Shown: positions 13,775-17,944 of the stretch, piece after piece
Layout of the letters: each line of letters starts with the position of its first letter
How positions within the stretch are numbered: the first letter of the stretch is position 1
Assembly: GCA_022614795.1 (NCBI GenBank)
Contig: JAKEHX010000019.1
Span: 1 to 17,944, forward strand
DNA from: Planctomycetaceae bacterium
GTDB lineage: Bacteria > Planctomycetota > Planctomycetia > Pirellulales > Pirellulaceae
DNA length: 17,944 nt
Direction of reading: 5' to 3'
Program-made: the position numbers and the translations under genes
Notes under the pieces: model-generated
The model's input: only the letters and a program-made list of their open reading frames with translations
Told to the model about the DNA's origin: nothing
Databases searched by the model: none

Positions 13775-14782
13775 TCAGATCGATTCGCTCCGCTCTTGTT
13801 CCAATTGCCGCAGGGACTCCGCCGCGGTTGGTCCCAATGTCACGCCGCGAAAATCAGCCGCCACGAGGCGCACTTCGGCGGCTGGCCGACCATGTCGCCC
13901 GCCCCGGATGGTCAGCCAATAACTCAGGCCGACGAACAGCGCCGCCAATCCTAAGGCAGCCAGAGCAGTCGGCCAAATCCAACCAGGTCCAAGGCCGGTT
14001 CGCGACGTGTCGCTGGCGGCCGCCGGCGGCGTCCACTCGGGCACGTTTGCAATAATCACCGGCGCGGTCCGCGGCCCGTCCTGCACGTGATACGACCCGC
14101 GCTTGAGCATCAAGCCCGTCACGCTCACCTCTTCCCGAATTCTGGTCAGCCGCCCGCCCGCTTGCCGCTCGATGGGCGGGAACCCAGTCGGCATCGCCCG
14201 CGCATAGACGACGATTGGCGCGCTTGGCCCGCCGGCGGGCATGATCCACAGGATATACCGCTCGCGCACCGGCTCACCGTCCAGCTCGATCCGCCCCGCA
14301 TTCATCACCGTACCCCGGATCGTAACGACGCGGCCACGGTACACATCGGGCTGGTGGAACAACTGCGTGAAGCTGATCTCGCCGAGCGACTCTTTTTTCA
14401 ACTCAGCCGGGTCGGTTTCCTGCACGCGCTGCTCCATGAGCCGCCACGCCACACGCTCGCCTGGCCGCAAAAAAAGCGTATCATCTTCGACCCGGCTGAT
14501 GGCTTCATCCCATCCGGTCGGCGGCGGCAGGGACGCGGGAGCGGTGAAACTATCCGCCTCGCTGGCGACCGGCTGCGGCGGCAACCTCGTGTCGATCGCC
14601 AGATCGGATTGATCCGTCGGTCCGCCCGCGGCGAGCCACGCCCGAAAGTCTGGATCGAGGGCTCGCTCAGCCACGGCCAGCACCAGCATCAATCCAGCCA
14701 ACAATGCAAACAGCCGCAGCTTCGCCGCGCGACTCGTGAAGTCAAATGACGCGCTGAGCGGCTTGTGGCAATTGGTCGCCAT
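13775..14782 (-). CDS. Membrane-anchored protein with one copy of the same uncharacterised module
   Basis: No recognised family. The 335-residue protein has an N-terminal membrane segment (22-38, LRLFALLAGLMLVLAVA), an outer domain, and a second membrane helix (267-291, WIWPTALAALGLAALFVGL). A short cytoplasmic tail ends in a helix. Residues 88-253 match the module of the next gene: the helix WRLMEQRVQETDP, then LFHQPDVYRGRVVTIRGTV (141-159), the strand YILWIMP, PIVVYARAMPTGFP (189-202), EEVSVTGLMLKRGSY (217-231) and a closing EWTPP. The RG-x-hydrophobic strand pattern suggests a beta-barrel, OB-like fold, but this is inference. The ATG at 14782 follows GGGAAAGAAGG, a usable ribosome site. 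It is divergent from the ECF sigma gene and 54 bases upstream of the module-pair partner, so the two are probably co-expressed. Confidence 0.75.
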   Translation of the reverse strand: MATNCHKPLSASFDFTSRAAKLRLFALLAGLMLVLAVAERALDPDFRAWLAAGGPTDQSDLAIDTRLPPQPVASEADSFTAPASLPPPTGWDEAISRVEDDTLFLRPGERVAWRLMEQRVQETDPAELKKESLGEISFTQLFHQPDVYRGRVVTIRGTVMNAGRIELDGEPVRERYILWIMPAGGPSAPIVVYARAMPTGFPPIERQAGGRLTRIREEVSVTGLMLKRGSYHVQDGPRTAPVIIANVPEWTPPAAASDTSRTGLGPGWIWPTALAALGLAALFVGLSYWLTIRGGRHGRPAAEVRLVAADFRGVTLGPTAAESLRQLEQERSESI

Positions 14783-14918
14783 CCTTCTTTCCCAGCCGCA
14801 TTCTATGCCCGCACAGCGCCCAAATCGAGCGACTTGCCTTCCCTAACCCTAGGCAGTGTAATGGAATACGTCGGCTCGCGCTATTGCTGGCGGCGGGCTG
14901 CGCGGCGGGTGTTTGGCG

Positions 14919-14942
14919 GGAATAAGTCGCCCCGCCCCCGTC
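14919..14942 (+). promoter_or_regulatory. Candidate ECF-type promoter before the sigma gene
   Basis: GGAAT (14919-14923), then exactly 16 bases, then GTC (14940-14942). This matches the general ECF promoter form GGAA(C/T)-N16/17-GTC known for many group IV sigma factors. It would give a leader of about 60-70 bases before the sigma start at 15014 and would allow autoregulation. It is short and GC-rich, so chance occurrence is possible. Confidence 0.3.
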
Positions 14943-15013
14943 GAATCTACGATGGGCCGGGCGAGCTAGCCGCCCGTCCAACCAACGCAAGCCGGCAGGG
15001 AGAGCCTCCCCTC

Positions 15014-15514
15014 GTGCTGTCGCTCGCGGATTTCAACTCGCTCGTGGACGCTCATGCGCCCGCGTTGTATCGGATCGCCTACCGTCTGGTGGGGGACCGG
15101 CACGAGGCGGAGGACATGGTGCAGGAGGCGTTCCGCTCGGCGTGGAAGAGCCGCGGGCTTTATCAGCCGGGGCGCGGCGACCGGGCGTGGCTGGCGTCGA
15201 TATTGCGGCGGCGGGTTGTCGATCGATATCGGCGGCACGCTCCACCCCCCACCTTGCCCGGCAACGAGCCGCCCGAAATCGGCGTAACGGACGCCGACCC
15301 GCTGGCCCACCATTACACCGACGAGATGCAGTCGGCCCTGTCGAACCTGCCCGATGAATTGCGCGAGACGCTGCTTCTGGTGGTGGTCGGCGAGCTGACC
15401 CATCAGGAGGTGGCCGACCTGATCGATGTGCCGCTGGGAACGGTGCTGTCGCGCGTCAGCCGAGCCCGTCGGCGACTGCGGGAGGTGCTGCTGGCCACGA
15501 GGAGTGAAACGTGA
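15014..15514 (+). CDS. ECF-type RNA polymerase sigma factor
   Basis: A group IV sigma factor that directs RNA polymerase to a small regulon. It has 166 residues from the GTG at 15014. Region 2 (about 17-75) shows ALYRIAYRLVGDRHEAEDMVQEAF and WLASILRRRVVDRYRR. A Pro-rich linker follows, then region 4 (about 112-160) with LPDELRETLLLVVVGELTHQEVADLIDVPLGTVLSRVSRARRRL, a helix-turn-helix for the -35 element. The frame is open back to 14765, but the GTG at 15014 has an AGGGAGAG ribosome site about 10 bases upstream and gives the normal ECF length, so it is preferred over an ATG at 14861. The VWA gene follows after 45 bases and its cytoplasmic tail may be the anti-sigma partner. The exact ECF group cannot be set from this view. 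Confidence 0.92.
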   Translation: MLSLADFNSLVDAHAPALYRIAYRLVGDRHEAEDMVQEAFRSAWKSRGLYQPGRGDRAWLASILRRRVVDRYRRHAPPPTLPGNEPPEIGVTDADPLAHHYTDEMQSALSNLPDELRETLLLVVVGELTHQEVADLIDVPLGTVLSRVSRARRRLREVLLATRSET

Positions 15515-15515
15515 A

Positions 15516-15543
15516 TTTGTCATTGGTCATTGGTCATTTGTCA
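15516..15543. repeat. Four heptamers between the sigma and VWA genes
   Basis: Four 7-base units in perfect register: TTTGTCA at both ends and two copies of TTGGTCA inside. They begin one base after the sigma stop codon (15512-15514) and fill most of the gap to the VWA start. The units match the heptamers of the accB-accC junction 13 kb away (TTTGTCA and TTGGTC on its minus strand). Confidence 0.85.
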
Positions 15544-15559
15544 ATTGTTGTTTGCGATC

Positions 15560-17701
15560 GTGACGCATTCATCCGATAACTCGATCGACGCGCGGCTTCG
15601 CGACGTTCCGGTGCCGCCGGGTCTAGTGGACCGGCTCAAGGCGTCGCTGTCGCCGTCGGATGACGAGCTAGACGAATGGCTGCGGCGCGTCGCCGTACCG
15701 GAGACACTGACGCTTCAATTGCGCGACGTGCCGGACGACGTTGCGCTCGACGAGCGCTTGGCCGATGTGCCCGTGCCCCAGGCTTTGTCGGTTGGGCTGC
15801 GGCTTGTTTCGCCTGCCCAGCGTTTTGGCGGTGCGGTGCGACAGCTGGCCAGCCTGGCGCTGGCCGCGTCGTGGCTGCTCGCTTTGACCGTGACTGCGAT
15901 TGGCGGAATCGGGGCCGTGGCGACAGCCCTTTTGCCGCTGGGAGGCGGCGGGCTAATCGCGGTGAGCGAGCAGGCAGAGCCGACGGGAATTTCTGCCGAG
16001 TCTCAACAAAGCCACTTCATCGCTCTCGAAACGCTTCCCTTTGACAACGGCTCGCGAGAAGGCATCAGCCTCCCTTCGCGATCGGCTCTCGTCGCGAGCA
16101 TTCCGATTCAATCGCCTCAAGTGGCCCCTGGCCGGGGGCCAGGCGCCGCGGCCGAGTGGACTGCCGCCTTGGGCGCCGGCATGCATCCGCTCGACGACGT
16201 GATGCTGCTCAAGTTCGGCGTGCTCGGTTTGCCCATTTTTGGCGACGATCGGCTGCCGGAGATCGACTCGCCGCTTGTGCCGCGGGCCGTCGGCATCCAG
16301 CCGCCGCTGGTGCGGGGATATGACCGGGGCTTCTTCCTCAAGCACCGCGTCTTCCCGCCGCTGTCGCCGGCGGCCAATCCGCAGCTCGAATCGATCCCCG
16401 TGCCGCTCGTGACGGAAAGCGACGTGCTCTCGCGGCTGGCGCGGTCGCTGGCCGAGGGGCGCGTCCCGCCGCAAAGCGAGCTGCGAACGGAAGACTTCGT
16501 TGCGGCCATGAACTATCATCTTGCCGCCGCGCCGGCGGGACGCGCCGCGCTGCGCACCGCGGCCGGGCCTTCGCCGTTCGGCTCGCCGGGCACCGAGCTG
16601 TTGCAGGTCGCGGTCCAGGCCGGTCAGCTTGCCAAACGGGCGCAAGACGCCACCCATCTGGTCCTGGCGATCGATCTGTCGCAAAGCATGAACCTGGGCG
16701 GCCGGCTGGAGATGCTGCAAAGCGGAGTTGGGCGGCTCGTCGATCAGCTCGGCCCGCGCGACCGTTTGTCGCTCGTGGTGTTTCATGAAGAGGTTGTCCA
16801 TCAGGTCGAGTTGGCTTCGCGCGACGATGCGCCCGCCATTGGCCAGCTTCTGGCCCGTTTGAAACCGCGCGGCGGAACGAACCTGGCGGCGGGACTGCAA
16901 ACGGCCGTTTCGCTGGCGATGGCCGATGGCTTGCCGCCTGATGCGGCCCGGCGTCTGGTCCTCATCACCGACAGCCAGGCCCAGTTGCCTGCCGCGACGC
17001 TCGATCAACTCCGGCAGCTGCTCATCGCGGCCGGCGAGGGGGGCGTGCGCCTCGATGTGCTCGACGTCGGTCAGCGCGAAGTACTCGATCCGGTGCTCGT
17101 TGAATGGTCCGAAAATCTGGGGGGCGAAACGCGGCCCGTCCGCTCGGCCCGGCAGCTCTATTGGTCATTGCTCGAAGCACTCACGGGGAGCGGCCCAGTG
17201 GTCGCGTCCGATGCCAGGTTGACGCTCACGTTCATCCCCCAGGCGGTGGCCGCGTATCGCCTGATCGGTCACGAAGCCAACTCGCTGGCCGAGTTCGCCC
17301 CGGCGTCGGTGCAGGCGGAGCTGGCTGCCGGCGAGGCCGCCAGCGTGCTCGTTGAGCTGTGGTTCACGCCAAGCGAAATCAACGAAGTTGGCGTCGCTGA
17401 GCTGACGTGGCGCGACGCGTCCGATCGGACCCAGCGCGTGCGCCAACGCATCAGCCGCCTGCAATTTGCCCCGACATTGGCCGAATCGGCTCCGTCGCTT
17501 CAACAGGCGGCGATTGCGGCGGAGGTGGGCCAGGAGCTGACCGGTGCACGCGACGCCCTCCGCGAGCTGCGCCTGAAGCCCGCCAATTCCCGTGGTCTGG
17601 CGGGCATTGTCGCCGCTAGCGCCGACCTGCACCCCGAGGTCCGCCGCCGGCCCGAATTCCTGCGGCTCATGGCACTCGTCAATCAGTTGGAGGATCGTTG
17701 A
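15560..17701 (+). CDS. VWA-domain membrane protein with cytoplasmic repeat tail; candidate anti-sigma partner
   Basis: It has 713 residues from the GTG at 15560; the frame is also open from a TTG at 15530 inside the heptamer repeat. Three repeats of about 20 residues lie in the N-terminal tail: LRDVPVPPGLVDRL (13-26), LRRVAVPETLTLQL (41-54) and LADVPVPQALSVGL (67-80). One membrane segment follows (about 97-124). A long linker comes next, then VPPQSELRTEDFVAAMNYHL (302-321), which resembles the N-terminal part of YfbK-like VWA proteins. The VWA domain (about 366-545) has a complete metal-ion site: DLSQS (Asp372, Ser374, Ser376), Thr440 in RGGTN, and Asp471 in LITDS. A C-terminal beta region (550-640) and a helical end follow. 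The VWA domain should be outside the cytoplasm and bind a protein partner. Its position right after an ECF sigma gene suggests the tail holds the sigma factor; this is inference. Confidence 0.85.
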   Translation: MTHSSDNSIDARLRDVPVPPGLVDRLKASLSPSDDELDEWLRRVAVPETLTLQLRDVPDDVALDERLADVPVPQALSVGLRLVSPAQRFGGAVRQLASLALAASWLLALTVTAIGGIGAVATALLPLGGGGLIAVSEQAEPTGISAESQQSHFIALETLPFDNGSREGISLPSRSALVASIPIQSPQVAPGRGPGAAAEWTAALGAGMHPLDDVMLLKFGVLGLPIFGDDRLPEIDSPLVPRAVGIQPPLVRGYDRGFFLKHRVFPPLSPAANPQLESIPVPLVTESDVLSRLARSLAEGRVPPQSELRTEDFVAAMNYHLAAAPAGRAALRTAAGPSPFGSPGTELLQVAVQAGQLAKRAQDATHLVLAIDLSQSMNLGGRLEMLQSGVGRLVDQLGPRDRLSLVVFHEEVVHQVELASRDDAPAIGQLLARLKPRGGTNLAAGLQTAVSLAMADGLPPDAARRLVLITDSQAQLPAATLDQLRQLLIAAGEGGVRLDVLDVGQREVLDPVLVEWSENLGGETRPVRSARQLYWSLLEALTGSGPVVASDARLTLTFIPQAVAAYRLIGHEANSLAEFAPASVQAELAAGEAASVLVELWFTPSEINEVGVAELTWRDASDRTQRVRQRISRLQFAPTLAESAPSLQQAAIAAEVGQELTGARDALRELRLKPANSRGLAGIVAASADLHPEVRRRPEFLRLMALVNQLEDR

Positions 17702-17746
17702 TTCATTCGACTACCATCTCCGCAAGCTGAGTAATAAACTACCTTC

Positions 17747-17944
17747 ATGAATCGCTTGCGGACGCTTCGCTTCCTTCTACTCGTGACCGCCCTGGCGACG
17801 GCCGCTTGCGCGCGTGCTTCGGAGCCCGCCCAGGCCTTTCTCGACGGCCTCCGCGAGCGAGGCTATTTCGACACGGCAGCCGACTATCTCGACGCCGCGC
17901 TTGACAGCCCCCTCGTGCCGGGCCGGTTCAAGCAGACCGCCCTC
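17747..17944 (+). CDS. Exported TPR-like protein, N-terminal part (cut by window end)
   Basis: The first 66 residues of a gene that runs off the right edge. The ATG at 17747 starts a signal sequence (MNRLRTLRFLLLVTALATAACARAS). A helix-turn-helix follows, AFLDGLRERGYFDTAADYLDAAL, which looks like the first TPR of the large exported TPR proteins common in planctomycetes. The TAAC stretch is not a standard lipobox, so a lipoprotein is only possible. It lies 45 bases after the VWA gene on the same strand and probably belongs to the sigma-VWA operon. Little more can be said without the rest. Confidence 0.7.
   Translation, partial: MNRLRTLRFLLLVTALATAACARASEPAQAFLDGLRERGYFDTAADYLDAALDSPLVPGRFKQTAL

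Noticed and set aside
15953..17008. A 351-codon minus-strand frame opposite the VWA gene
   Set aside because: The + frame has a membrane helix and a complete VWA metal site; the opposite product is Arg/Gln-rich with no domain.
1..17944. CRISPR arrays, tRNA/rRNA genes, insertion sequences, toxin-antitoxin or phage-defence genes
   Set aside because: I looked for regularly spaced repeats, tRNA-like arms, transposase motifs and defence domains and saw none that I could support; the repeats present are short-unit arrays or single hairpins without spacers.

Overview
The window looks like a piece of a planctomycete chromosome, most likely from the Pirellulales. This is an inference from gene content and style; no database was searched. 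The DNA is GC-rich. Housekeeping enzymes lie beside membrane-anchored proteins without clear relatives that resemble planctomycete-specific families: a HEAT-like protein, TPR proteins, a DUF4261 and a DUF1326 protein, and an ECF sigma factor followed by a large VWA protein. Many intergenic gaps carry small repeats.

Layout. 1-1.2 kb: the tail of an unknown gene, then class I fructose-1,6-bisphosphatase (fbp) on +. 1.2-5.4 kb: four minus-strand genes, read right to left: an exported HEAT-like protein, an M24 Xaa-Pro peptidase, accB and accC. The last two are the biotin carrier and biotin carboxylase of acetyl-CoA carboxylase. 5.7-6.9 kb: a membrane-anchored TPR protein on +. 7.07-9.14 kb: sucC-sucD, succinyl-CoA synthetase. 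9.2-10.8 kb: DUF4261 and DUF1326 genes on -. 11.0-12.3 kb: two adjacent paralogous membrane proteins on + that resemble A24 prepilin peptidases but lack both catalytic aspartates. The first has a disrupted 5' end. 12.3-14.8 kb: two minus-strand membrane-anchored proteins that together hold three copies of an undescribed module of about 165-185 residues. 15.0-17.9 kb: an ECF sigma factor, a VWA protein with one membrane segment and a three-repeat cytoplasmic tail, and the start of a TPR gene, all on +. This last cluster looks like a sigma-centred signalling unit.

The most unusual DNA-level signal is in the gaps. In five same-strand junctions, tandem 7-, 8- or 9-base units fill or overlap the space between the upstream stop codon and the next start codon. 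Three of these are also inverted into large hairpins. The two convergent gene ends, and one divergent gap, instead carry hairpins of a second type. Its commonest form has an 8-bp GAATTC-like stem and a 4-base TGGC or GCCA loop, next to GTAGC/GCTAC. These look like two classes of dispersed small repeat used as gene punctuation.

The best candidates for undescribed biology are the three-copy module pair, the Cys-substituted A24-like pair, the ECF-VWA-TPR cluster and the intercistronic repeats. There are no rRNA, tRNA, CRISPR or insertion-sequence signals that I can support. No gap without a gene exceeds about 300 bases.
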